In this document: positions 1 through 7,187 of the stretch, one piece after another
Layout of the letters: every line of letters begins with the position of its first letter
Position numbering within the stretch: the stretch's first letter is position 1
Source of the DNA: an uncultured Blastocatellia bacterium
GTDB lineage: Bacteria > Acidobacteriota > Blastocatellia > Pyrinomonadales > Pyrinomonadaceae
Reading direction: 5' to 3'
DNA: 15,876 bases
Assembly: GCA_946480785.1 (NCBI GenBank)
Contig: CAMLLD010000105.1
Coordinates: 1-15,876 of the forward strand
The notes under the pieces: generated by a model
Seen by the model: the letters and a program-made list of their open reading frames with translations, nothing else
Told to the model about the DNA's origin: nothing
Database searches by the model: none
Position numbers and translations under genes: made by a program

Positions 1-175
1 GTCGAACGAGCGCCGAAGGCTCTGCCGCCCGTTTGGTCGAACGAGCGCCGAAGGCGCGAAAAGAAGTTAGCCAGGGGCAAGGGCGAGCGAAGCGAGCACG
101 CAGCCCCTGGATCGCCAAGCAAGACATGTCAGGCCTGAAAGGCCGACAGACATGGTCGAGTTGAAGGCTTTGCTG
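1..175. repeat. Palindrome and direct-repeat cluster downstream of the 587-aa gene
   Basis: No gene is seen here. A 20-bp direct repeat, gtcgaacgagcgccgaaggc, occurs at 1-20 and 36-55 (period 35). The second copy contains the perfect hairpin gcgcc-gaa-ggcgc (45-57). An 8-bp inverted repeat, ccaggggc/gcccctgg, pairs 71-78 with 103-110 around a 24-base loop that holds gcgagc twice. A third structure pairs catgtc (125-130) with gacatg (149-154) and nests the hairpin ggcct-gaa-aggcc (132-144). On the minus strand these lie just after the stop codon at 176-178, so they could terminate or stabilise that transcript, but I see no T-tract typical of an intrinsic terminator. The hairpin design recurs at the other end of the window. 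Confidence 0.8.
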
Positions 176-1939
176 CTACTGCGGTTTGAACGGTAGTTGG
201 AAATCGTTGAGGTTCTGGCAGGGTTTGAGCTCGATCTCGGTTTTGGCTGCCTCGGCGTCGCGACGGAGGCGCGTGCGGGTCGCGGTCTCCAAAGGAAGAC
301 GAAGTTTGGTTAGCGGCGTAGCCGCGTCTTCGGTGAAGGTTTGGGCGAGGACCCAGTACCGCCCCGGCGCGATGTTGTGCAACGCGATCTTTCCGTCGGG
401 CGAAACGGGCGCGGCGTAATAACGCAACACAGCCTCCGCTTTCTCCTTCTCGCTCGGCACGAGGTACACGAACAATTTCTCCGGCACCTGCTGTCCTTCA
501 CTCACGAGTCGTCCACGCAACGTCGCCGCGCCCTGCGCCAGCGTCACAGTCAAACCCGAAAGCCGATCGCCCGTCTTCACTTTGGTCCAGACTGTCGTCG
601 CATCGATCGGCTTGCTCGCGACCTTCACGGCCGCCGCATTCCCGGCCGTTGCATTCGGAGTCCCCGGCAACGTGATCGAATCGAGATACCAATACTTCGC
701 GGTAGCGCGAGTCGCGAAGTAATACTCTCCCGACGCCAGATTTCGCAGAACAAAATTACCGTCGGCGTCAGCAGCCGCCGGCGCGCCGATCGACCATAGC
801 GAGAGCGGCGTCTCTTTCGCCGCCTCGTTGTCATCGTGCCACGCCGAAACGACGATCTCATTAAACTCCGGCCGTTGCTTGTCAGCGCATTCGGGCACCT
901 TCGTTTCCGCCAACACCACGCGCCCGCTGATCGTCGCTAACGGCGCTGTCGTCAGCTCGATCCCACTCACGTCCACGCCTCGCACGACAACGCGCTTCAC
1001 CGCCGCCGCCACATCACGCGAACCGCCGCGGCCATACGACATCGCCACCAGTTGATACTCGCCGTCGGCAATGCCCTTGAACACGAAACCCTCAACATTT
1101 GCCGCTTGATAGAAACTGGTCGTCCACGGCACAGCACCTTCGCCGCTCGCACTCAGCACCACATTGAATGCCGCACTGTTCGGAGCGTTGACTATTCCGG
1201 TAATCGTGCGGCCCTGTTCGCCGCGATAACGAATATCAACGCCCGTCACTTCCTCGCCGCTGTGCACGCTGATCTCCGTGGCAGTGTCGCGCGTAGCCGA
1301 CGGCGCGTAGGTCGGCACGTCCGTTTCAAAACCGTTTTGTTCCGATGGTCCATAAGAACTCGGACCACCCGCCGACACGACATAGGTCCCGGGTAGCAAG
1401 CCGTAGACGCGATAGATGCCGCGATCATCTGTCGGGAGTTCGCGTCTGTAACCGTTCGCGGTCCGGCGACCATTAGCATCGCGGCTCATCTGCACCCGCA
1501 CACCGACCGCTACCAGCGGTTCGCCGTTCGCGTTCGTGACCGTGCCGGTGACGACACCGCCTTTTATCAGTGTCAACGTCATCGAGTCGCCGAGATGGTA
1601 AGTGGGTTGAACCGATGATGGCTCGCGCGGTTGCGGCGTGTAAGTGGCCATCGATGCCACAACCTGATACGACCCGCGATCCAGCCCAGTCGCCCGAAAC
1701 TCCCCGTCGCGATTCGTACTTGTCATCATACCCGGACCATTGGCGCCGAGCGCGCGAACCTGCACGAGCGCTCCGGCCAGCGGTTGTCCACTCTCGTTGA
1801 TCACTTTGCCCGTAATCGCGCCGGTTGCCGCTGAGTCAGTGGCTTCAGTCTTCACTTGCGGTTGCGGCGTTTGACCAGACGCGCAAAGCGCCGCCGCCAT
1901 GACCAACACCAGCACTCGAATGGTTCGCGAGGTAAACAT
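176..1939 (-). CDS. Secreted carboxypeptidase-regulatory-like repeat protein (587 aa), paralogue of its upstream neighbour
   Basis: No enzymatic function is recognised. Residues 1-22 form a signal peptide (basic MFTSRTIR, then a hydrophobic stretch ending near CASGQ), so the product is exported. The mature part is a chain of beta-sandwich units of the carboxypeptidase regulatory-like type: one at about 40-100 (AITGKVINESGQPLAGALVQ ... DGEFRATGLDRGSYQVV) and one at about 127-195 (GGVVTGTV ... TDDRGIYRVYGLLPGTY). Further G-Y-x-hydrophobic strands occur towards the C-terminus. Such domains are usually structural or carbohydrate/peptide-binding modules, and no catalytic motif is visible. The motif TDDRGIYR.YGL and its surroundings are shared with the 542-aa neighbour, so the pair is a tandem duplication. 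The ATG directly follows the neighbour's TAG stop with no spacer and no clear Shine-Dalgarno, which suggests coupled translation. It is the last gene of a three-gene unit. Confidence 0.9.
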   Translation of the reverse strand: MFTSRTIRVLVLVMAAALCASGQTPQPQVKTEATDSAATGAITGKVINESGQPLAGALVQVRALGANGPGMMTSTNRDGEFRATGLDRGSYQVVASMATYTPQPREPSSVQPTYHLGDSMTLTLIKGGVVTGTVTNANGEPLVAVGVRVQMSRDANGRRTANGYRRELPTDDRGIYRVYGLLPGTYVVSAGGPSSYGPSEQNGFETDVPTYAPSATRDTATEISVHSGEEVTGVDIRYRGEQGRTITGIVNAPNSAAFNVVLSASGEGAVPWTTSFYQAANVEGFVFKGIADGEYQLVAMSYGRGGSRDVAAAVKRVVVRGVDVSGIELTTAPLATISGRVVLAETKVPECADKQRPEFNEIVVSAWHDDNEAAKETPLSLWSIGAPAAADADGNFVLRNLASGEYYFATRATAKYWYLDSITLPGTPNATAGNAAAVKVASKPIDATTVWTKVKTGDRLSGLTVTLAQGAATLRGRLVSEGQQVPEKLFVYLVPSEKEKAEAVLRYYAAPVSPDGKIALHNIAPGRYWVLAQTFTEDAATPLTKLRLPLETATRTRLRRDAEAAKTEIELKPCQNLNDFQLPFKPQ

Positions 1940-3568
1940 CTACGGTCTCGTCGTCTTCGGATTGAGATCCATCGACAGGGTCACGTTGTTAACCGATCCC
2001 GCAGTGACGGCGATCTGTTGTTTCTTCTCGCCGAAAACCGTGCGCCCGTCGGGACTCCAGATTCCCGCGGAGATCTCATACGTGCCGGGAAACACGCCCT
2101 CGATTACGAACTGGCCGCGAGCATCAACCTCCGCCGAGAGGTTCGACCCCGAAGCAACCATCGGATCGTCGGATATGTTTCGCATCGTAACGTAGAAGTG
2201 CGCGCCGGACGGAAGCGTGTCCTTTGGAACTTCCATCGAGCCCCGAACGGTCGCGTTGCCAAAGGCCACGAAGACCCGAACATCGCTGATCCCTTCGCCT
2301 TCCTTGACGTCTACGCCGCGGCTTGCGATCACTCCATTCCGTTCTACACGAACGAGACGAAAGTGCGATGAGTTTGCAAGTTGGAATGTTGCGAGTCCCG
2401 GCGCAACGCCGGACATGCTGAAGCTGCCGTCGGCGCCGATCGCCGACCATGTATTCGAAGCCCTGTCGTCACGCGGACCGGAGATGGCAAGCAACATGAG
2501 TCGCCGCAGTTCGTTGCGCGCGTTCTTGTCGTCGCTGCCTTCGATAACGACGACACCTGAAAGCGTCGCGCCTTTTTTCGTCTGGACCACCAACCCGGTC
2601 ACGTCTTCGTCGACGATCTCGAAGGGCAGGTCTTCAGCGCGCCACGTGTTGGTTGGTGCAGGCCTGACTTGTACGGCGTATTTTCCGGGCACGAGATTTT
2701 CCAGCTTGAATTCGCCACGGCTGTTGGTGACCGCGCCATTAGACATCGAGGAGGTGCTGTAAGCCGAGATGAAACGCTTGATGCCGTAGGCCACGCCCGG
2801 CAGTGGTTGGCCGGTCGCACCATCGACAATGCGTCCGCTGGCCGTGTAGCTCGTGAGTCTCGGACCGACGGTGATATCGATGTTGGCTGCCTCACCGCCT
2901 TCGCTGACTTCAATCACCGTCGCCTGGTCCGCTTCGGCAACCGACGGATAATAAGTCTGCTTATAGAAATTGAAGCGGTTCGAAAAGCTGCCTCGCTCGC
3001 CCCGCCCGGTCGCCACTTTGTAGCTGCCCGCTTTCAAACCGTAGAAACGATAAATGCCGCGATCGTCAGTTTGGACTGCCGTCATGGAATAGTTCGAATT
3101 GTTGTTGTTCTGGACCGCAAAGAGTTGAATCTCCTGCTCGACGAGGGGACGTCCGTCCGCGTCGACGACTTTGCCCGTGATTGCGCCACCACGTACGAGT
3201 GCGAAGTCGATGTTCTCGATCGTTTCGCCTTTGTTCAGGAATATCACTTTCTGCGAGCCGAATCCGTTTGCGTCCACGAGCGCGGGCGCGAGCGGCATAA
3301 CCATGTAGTTGCCGGCGGGCACGTTTGCGATCCGATATTCGCCGTTAAGATCCGTAGTTCCCTTGTAACTGGAATATTGCGCGTTGGAATTCGGGTTATT
3401 CAGCCGCACGACAACCACGATGTCAGCCGCGGGTTTGCCCTTGAGCGTGACTTTGCCACTGACAACGCTGGTTGGTTCTTTAACAGGAAGAGATTGCGAG
3501 TGTGCGAAGACAGCAGCACTCAGGATGATCAAGAAGCAAATGATCTTGTGGGAGGTCGAGGAGAACAT
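1940..3568 (-). CDS. Secreted carboxypeptidase-regulatory-like repeat protein (542 aa)
   Basis: An exported protein of unknown role. Residues 1-25 are a signal peptide (MFSSTSHK, then a hydrophobic core, ending near AHSQ). The first beta-sandwich unit spans about 35-95 (VSGKVTLKGKPAADIVV ... NGEYRIANVPAGNYMV) and the second about 127-190 (GGAITGKVVDADGRPL ... TDDRGIYRFYGLKAGSYKV). At least two more units follow, marked by GEFKLENLVPGKYAV and GQFVIEGVFPGTYEI. It is clearly paralogous to the next gene downstream. There is no transmembrane anchor after the signal and no catalytic motif, so a binding or structural role at the cell surface or in the periplasm is inferred. Its ATG lies 3 bases after the stop of the serine hydrolase (TGA-ATT-ATG), and its TAG abuts the next ATG, so the three genes very probably share one mRNA. 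All three lie in the same reading frame. Confidence 0.9.
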   Translation of the reverse strand: MFSSTSHKIICFLIILSAAVFAHSQSLPVKEPTSVVSGKVTLKGKPAADIVVVVRLNNPNSNAQYSSYKGTTDLNGEYRIANVPAGNYMVMPLAPALVDANGFGSQKVIFLNKGETIENIDFALVRGGAITGKVVDADGRPLVEQEIQLFAVQNNNNSNYSMTAVQTDDRGIYRFYGLKAGSYKVATGRGERGSFSNRFNFYKQTYYPSVAEADQATVIEVSEGGEAANIDITVGPRLTSYTASGRIVDGATGQPLPGVAYGIKRFISAYSTSSMSNGAVTNSRGEFKLENLVPGKYAVQVRPAPTNTWRAEDLPFEIVDEDVTGLVVQTKKGATLSGVVVIEGSDDKNARNELRRLMLLAISGPRDDRASNTWSAIGADGSFSMSGVAPGLATFQLANSSHFRLVRVERNGVIASRGVDVKEGEGISDVRVFVAFGNATVRGSMEVPKDTLPSGAHFYVTMRNISDDPMVASGSNLSAEVDARGQFVIEGVFPGTYEISAGIWSPDGRTVFGEKKQQIAVTAGSVNNVTLSMDLNPKTTRP

Positions 3569-3571
3569 AAT

Positions 3572-4654
3572 TCACTGCGTCGGCGGCGTGGGTGTAAGTT
3601 GTGGGTCGAAGATCGCCGCCACTCCGTGCGCTATCTTAGCCGGATTTGCCCGTGCCTGGTTAGCAAAAACTACGATCGTCAACTTGTCGTCGACGTAACG
3701 CGAGATCTGCGATTTGAATCCCTGCCACGAGCCGCCGTGTTCGACGACGTGATGGCCACGCACTTCACCCAACGCCCAGCCAAAGCCGTAGGAAAAAGTC
3801 TTGCCGTCGTTGAGCTTCACCGGCGTCCACATCTGCTCCAGACTCGAGCGCTTCAAGAGCTTCTCCGTGTAGAGCGCCGCGTCCCACTTAGCCATGTCGT
3901 AAACGGTAAGATACAACGCGCCGTCGGCAGTGGTATTCAATGTCGGCGACACCCATTCCTGGTTCTTCAGTTCGCCGTTGACGAGACGATAACCGGCAGC
4001 GCGATTGGGCACGATGTCCGCTTCGCTGATCACGCGTGCGGTCGTCATGCCGAGTGGTTTGAAGACGCGCTCCTGGAGAAAGTCGCCGTAGAACTTCCCG
4101 CTCACTTTGTGAATCAGCACCCCGAGCATCACGTAACCGAGATTGCTGTAGCTCCACTTCTCGCCGGGTTGAAACGCGAGCGGGAGCGGCTTGATGCGTT
4201 GGACCAGCTCGTCTTCGGTGTAATCGCGGCGCAGATCGAAATCTTCAGGGTAGTCGCCCAGTCCGCTGGTGTGCGTCAGCAGATGGCGCACGGTGATATT
4301 GCGCCACGCTTCCGGAGCATCGGGAAAGAACTTCGTGATCTTGTCGTCGAGACTGAGCTTCCCTTCCTCAACGAGCATCATGACCGCGGTGGCGGTGAAC
4401 TGTTTGCCCATCGAGCCTGACTGAAAGATCGTTTCCGGCTTTACCGCGACTTGATGCTCGACGTTCGCGAGTCCATAACCCTTCGCCAGCACGATCTCGC
4501 CGTTCTTCATAATCGCCAACGATAGTCCGGGGATCGTCTGCGCCTCCATCTCCGCGCGAATGTAGTCATCGATCTTTGACGAAACACCGTTCTGCGCAAA
4601 GCAGGTGACTGATAACAGCAGTAATAACGGGAGCGAGTATGCGGCGCGTCTCAT
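3572..4654 (-). CDS. Secreted beta-lactamase-fold serine hydrolase (class C / PBP4*-like)
   Basis: A 360-aa hydrolase of the serine beta-lactamase/D-Ala-D-Ala carboxypeptidase/esterase superfamily. Residues 1-20 are a signal peptide ending at CFAQN, so it acts outside the cytoplasm. The catalytic set is complete: S81-M-G-K84 (SxxK nucleophile motif), Y169-S-N171 (YxN) and H306-G-G308 in the place of the KTG box. The flanking family signatures LLTHTSGL (125-132), [12 protein letters not shown] and LGM are also present. Members range from peptidoglycan or D-peptide hydrolases to esterases, and the substrate cannot be told from sequence. The HGG box rather than KTG is usual for the esterase/peptidase branches and argues against a true antibiotic-degrading enzyme. 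It is the first gene of the minus-strand unit whose other members are two exported beta-sandwich repeat proteins. The ATG at 4654 gives the signal peptide; no Shine-Dalgarno is visible. Confidence 0.95.
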   Translation of the reverse strand: MRRAAYSLPLLLLLSVTCFAQNGVSSKIDDYIRAEMEAQTIPGLSLAIMKNGEIVLAKGYGLANVEHQVAVKPETIFQSGSMGKQFTATAVMMLVEEGKLSLDDKITKFFPDAPEAWRNITVRHLLTHTSGLGDYPEDFDLRRDYTEDELVQRIKPLPLAFQPGEKWSYSNLGYVMLGVLIHKVSGKFYGDFLQERVFKPLGMTTARVISEADIVPNRAAGYRLVNGELKNQEWVSPTLNTTADGALYLTVYDMAKWDAALYTEKLLKRSSLEQMWTPVKLNDGKTFSYGFGWALGEVRGHHVVEHGGSWQGFKSQISRYVDDKLTIVVFANQARANPAKIAHGVAAIFDPQLTPTPPTQ

Positions 4655-4662
4655 GCGCGTGC

Positions 4663-4691
4663 ATTTAGCACTGCTGAAGACTTTTTGGCAA
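4663..4691 (-). promoter_or_regulatory. Possible promoter of the serine hydrolase unit
   Basis: On the minus strand TTGCCA (4686-4691, five of six consensus -35 bases) is followed after 17 bases by CTAAAT (4663-4668, three of six -10 bases). The start codon begins 8 bases after the -10, so transcription would begin almost on the ATG, and no Shine-Dalgarno is seen. The spacing is good but the -10 is poor, so this is a tentative call. Confidence 0.35.
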
Positions 4692-4721
4692 GCTCAATAC
4701 GGCTTACCACTCGATCGGCCG

Positions 4722-4804
4722 ACGATCGTGAAAGAACCCGCCGGTTGGACCACCATTGGGAAGCGTCGCCAGCCACACGATCGTTGCCACACGTACACGA
4801 TCGT
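4722..4804. repeat. Three copies of the palindrome ACGATCGT
   Basis: The 8-bp self-complementary sequence acgatcgt occurs at 4722-4729, 4777-4784 and 4797-4804. The last two sit in the longer direct repeat cacgatcgtt (4776-4785 and 4796-4805), exactly 20 bp apart, about two helical turns. They lie in the 201-bp gap upstream of the serine hydrolase and downstream of the FNT gene. Spacing by whole turns suggests a possible operator for the serine hydrolase unit. No regulator gene is adjacent, so the role is unproven. Confidence 0.45.
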
Positions 4805-4826
4805 TTGTCATACGCAACCAATCGTC

Positions 4827-4843
4827 TCCTTCGCTGTGAAGGA
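4827..4843 (-). terminator. Weak hairpin after the FNT gene
   Basis: tccttc (4827-4832) and gaagga (4838-4843) form a perfect 6-bp stem with a 5-base loop, starting 13 bases beyond the minus-strand stop at 4856-4858. No run of T follows on the minus strand, so intrinsic termination here is only a possibility. Confidence 0.25.
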
Positions 4844-4855
4844 AATCAAGCGCCT

Positions 4856-5716
4856 CTACGAATCGTTCGCGACCTGCGCATGGTTGAGCCACGCGACTAG
4901 CATAACGCCGCCGATAGTGTTGCCGATGAGCGTCGGAACCATGTAGTGGCCCAGGTACGCGCCCCACGAAGTCTCACCAGTTGAGACGGTGTAGAGGACT
5001 TCGACAGATCCGGCGATGATGTGGGGCAGCCTGGCGAGCCCGACCACGTAGGCCAGAACGCCAATGAGTGCGACCTCGGATGATTTGTTCGACGCTGGAA
5101 TCAGCCACGCCATCAGCGCGATCAGCCAGCCGGCGAAAACGCCGCGCAGCATCATCATCCAGAAGCTGCCCTCCTGCGCCTCGCGCCCGATCGCGGAGAA
5201 CGCTGCTTTGAACTCCGGCCTGAAAGCGCCCGTCTTCCCGGCGACCCACGCGAAGATTAGCGCGCCGACAAGATTCGCTACGAGCACGATGGCCCAGAGG
5301 CGCAGCAGCTTTCCTAACTTTTCGCTACTCGGCGCGTCCATGAACGGGAGCATGGCCGTGAGCGTGTTTTCAGTGTAGAGCTGCTGCCGTCCGATCACGA
5401 CGATGAGGAACCCGAACGGGTAGCCGAGTTTGGCGATGAGCGGACGCCAGTGTGTCTCGGGGAGATAAGAACGCAGCAGTCCTTCGGCGACGAGTGAGAA
5501 GCCCATCGAGAGTCCGGACGCAATGCCGGACCACGCGAGCGACGAGATGGTGCGGTTCAACTCTTCCTCACCGCCCGCGCGTACCGCCTCGTGGACGACC
5601 GCCGCGCGCGGCCGTTTCGACTTCTCGGCTTCGCGTTGTTCAGTCTCGGACAGGTTCGGCGCGCCGCCGTCCTGATTGGCAGTCTTATGCTCCGTCTTTT
5701 CTTTGATCGTGCTCAT
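4856..5716 (-). CDS. Formate/nitrite transporter (FNT) family membrane protein, YfdC type
   Basis: A 286-aa channel-like inner-membrane protein. Six hydrophobic segments are visible at about 57-80, 97-118, 137-160, 185-206, 213-233 and 258-278, the FNT number. The YfdC-like branch is recognised from [14 protein letters not shown] before the first segment, [10 protein letters not shown] (109-118), [10 protein letters not shown] (230-239) and NHAQVAND near the end. H232 falls where the pore histidine of formate channels would be expected, but its surroundings differ from FocA/NirC, so the transported anion should not be named. The first 50 residues are hydrophilic, charged and low-complexity. 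Start ATG at 5716; no convincing Shine-Dalgarno, though GACAAT ends 7 bases upstream. It is a single gene divergent from the helicase and separated by 201 bp from the serine hydrolase unit, so probably its own transcript. Confidence 0.9.
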   Translation of the reverse strand: MSTIKEKTEHKTANQDGGAPNLSETEQREAEKSKRPRAAVVHEAVRAGGEEELNRTISSLAWSGIASGLSMGFSLVAEGLLRSYLPETHWRPLIAKLGYPFGFLIVVIGRQQLYTENTLTAMLPFMDAPSSEKLGKLLRLWAIVLVANLVGALIFAWVAGKTGAFRPEFKAAFSAIGREAQEGSFWMMMLRGVFAGWLIALMAWLIPASNKSSEVALIGVLAYVVGLARLPHIIAGSVEVLYTVSTGETSWGAYLGHYMVPTLIGNTIGGVMLVAWLNHAQVANDS

Positions 5717-5867
5717 TGAATCTATTGTCTAGTTCAGAGCGCGCGAAAGTTTGTCCGTTGCCGTACGGTCTGAGCCATTGCTTTCCGACCCTGGTTCGTG
5801 TAGGGTGGCTTTCGAATCGAGTCTGCTTAACTCTCTTCTCAGCTCTTCTGGAATCCGCCGGATCACC

Positions 5868-5899
5868 TGATACAACAAGCCCACCATCATCGCGATGGT
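5868..5899 (+). promoter_or_regulatory. Possible extended -10 promoter and leader hairpin of the helicase gene
   Basis: TGATACAAC at 5868-5876 resembles an extended -10 (TG, one base, then TACAAC, four of six consensus bases). No good -35 sits at the right distance. Transcription from it would give a leader of about 45 bases that contains accatc-atcgc-gatggt (5883-5899, perfect 6-bp stem), ending 28 bases before the ATG at 5928. The rest of the 5717-5927 divergent gap shows nothing I can name. Confidence 0.3.
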
Positions 5900-5927
5900 T
5901 TCGTCAAACCGCGCGAATAAGGAAACT

Positions 5928-7151
5928 ATGAACTTTTCTGAACTTGGACTGCCACGGGCGCAACTGCGCGCGCTGGAGTCTCTCGGATACCAGACTCCGA
6001 CACCCATTCAGCAGCAGGCTATTCCTGTTGTTCTCAGCGGCCGAGATTTAATCGGTTGTGCCGAAACCGGCACCGGTAAAACCGCCGCCTTCCTGCTCCC
6101 CATCATTAACAAGCTTAGCGAGCGTTCGCGACGCGGCATTCGCGCGCTCGTACTGGCGCCGACGCGTGAGTTGGCGCTTCAGATCGAAAAGAACTATGCC
6201 GAGTTGAACTATGTGAAGGCGAACCGTTGCGCTATCGCGATCGGCGGCACAAACATCCGCTCGCAGATAAAAGCCCTGCGCAGTGATGTGGCAGTGCTGA
6301 TTGCCACGCCCGGACGTTTGCTCGATCTAACAACACGGGGAGCCGTTAACCTGTCCACCGTTGAAATACTGGTGCTGGACGAAGCCGATCGCATGCTGGA
6401 CATGGGATTCCTACCGGCAATTCGGCGCGTGCTTTCAATGTTGCCGACCAAACGGCAAACGCTTTTGTTTTCCGCAACGATGTCTTCGAGCATTGAACAA
6501 CTGGCGCGTTCGACAACGAGTGAGCCGAAGCTAATTGAAGCCAGTCGTCGTGGTCGCGCAGCGACAATGGTCGAGCAGATTGCCTATCAGGTCGCGCCGG
6601 AAAACAAGACCGCGTTTCTGCTGCAATTGCTTGAAAAAGAGAGCCAGCGTTTTGAGCGAGTGCTTGTGTTTACGCGCACCCGACGCGGAGCCGAGCGCCT
6701 TTCACATGTTCTCGCAGCGCGCGAGCACACTGTGCAACGCATTCATGCCGATCGTACTCAGCCACAGCGTGAAGCCGCCCTGCGCGCTTTCAGCGATGGC
6801 CGCGCGCGCGTGCTGGTGGCGACTGACATCGCCGCTCGCGGATTGGATGTCGAGGCAATTTCACACGTCATCAATTACGACATTCCGGCAGCTCCCGAAG
6901 ATTACGTGCATCGTGTAGGCCGCACCGGAAGAGCCGGCAATCAAGGCCAGGCGATCTCCATTGTGGCTCCCGTCGATGAGTCGTCGATGCGCGCCATCGA
7001 GCGACTTATGGGCCAAACGGTGAAGCGCATCTCGCCGCAAGGATTTGCCGGAGTGCAAAACGTTTCGGCGCCTTCAGTCAAACCGTTTTCGTCGTTCGCT
7101 CGCGGAGCGGCGCAGGTTCGTTCGTTTCGACCGCGACGGGCGAGTCGCTAA
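5928..7151 (+). CDS. rhlE: RhlE-like DEAD-box ATP-dependent RNA helicase
   Basis: A 407-aa cytoplasmic RNA helicase that uses ATP to unwind short RNA duplexes, typically in ribosome assembly or RNA decay. All motifs are present in order: Q motif GYQTPTPIQQQ (20-30), I AETGTGKT (45-52), Ia PTREL (78-82), Ib TPGR (127-130), II DEAD (151-154), III SAT (182-184), IV VLVFTRT (245-251), V ATDIAARGLD (298-307) and VI HRVGRTGR (328-335). The tail after about 375 is short and basic (ARGAAQVRSFRPRRASR) and probably contacts RNA. I chose the ATG at 5928, not the in-frame ATG at 5895, because AAGGA lies 5-6 bases upstream of it and MNFSELGL is the normal family N-terminus. The RhlE assignment is by resemblance of the N-terminal half. 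The HAD gene follows after 36 bp, probably on the same mRNA. Confidence 0.95.
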   Translation: MNFSELGLPRAQLRALESLGYQTPTPIQQQAIPVVLSGRDLIGCAETGTGKTAAFLLPIINKLSERSRRGIRALVLAPTRELALQIEKNYAELNYVKANRCAIAIGGTNIRSQIKALRSDVAVLIATPGRLLDLTTRGAVNLSTVEILVLDEADRMLDMGFLPAIRRVLSMLPTKRQTLLFSATMSSSIEQLARSTTSEPKLIEASRRGRAATMVEQIAYQVAPENKTAFLLQLLEKESQRFERVLVFTRTRRGAERLSHVLAAREHTVQRIHADRTQPQREAALRAFSDGRARVLVATDIAARGLDVEAISHVINYDIPAAPEDYVHRVGRTGRAGNQGQAISIVAPVDESSMRAIERLMGQTVKRISPQGFAGVQNVSAPSVKPFSSFARGAAQVRSFRPRRASR

Positions 7152-7187
7152 AGCAAGGTGGAGTGAGTCTGCCGCAGGAATACAAAG

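Noticed and set aside
2669..4420. Long open frame of 583 codons on the plus strand
   Set aside because: It lies antisense to the serine hydrolase and a secreted repeat protein, both with signal peptides and family motifs. Its translation shows no motif and is typical of the opposite strand of a GC-rich gene.
3572..4654. Antibiotic-resistance beta-lactamase
   Set aside because: The HGG box and overall motif pattern match the broad esterase/peptidase branch of the fold; nothing specific to clinical class C enzymes is seen.
4856..5716. Formate or nitrite channel (focA/nirC) by name
   Set aside because: The sequence matches the YfdC-like branch, whose substrate is not established; no formate or nitrite metabolism genes adjoin.
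5895..5927. Upstream start for the helicase
   Set aside because: The 11 extra residues lack family similarity, while the ATG at 5928 has a Shine-Dalgarno and the usual N-terminus.
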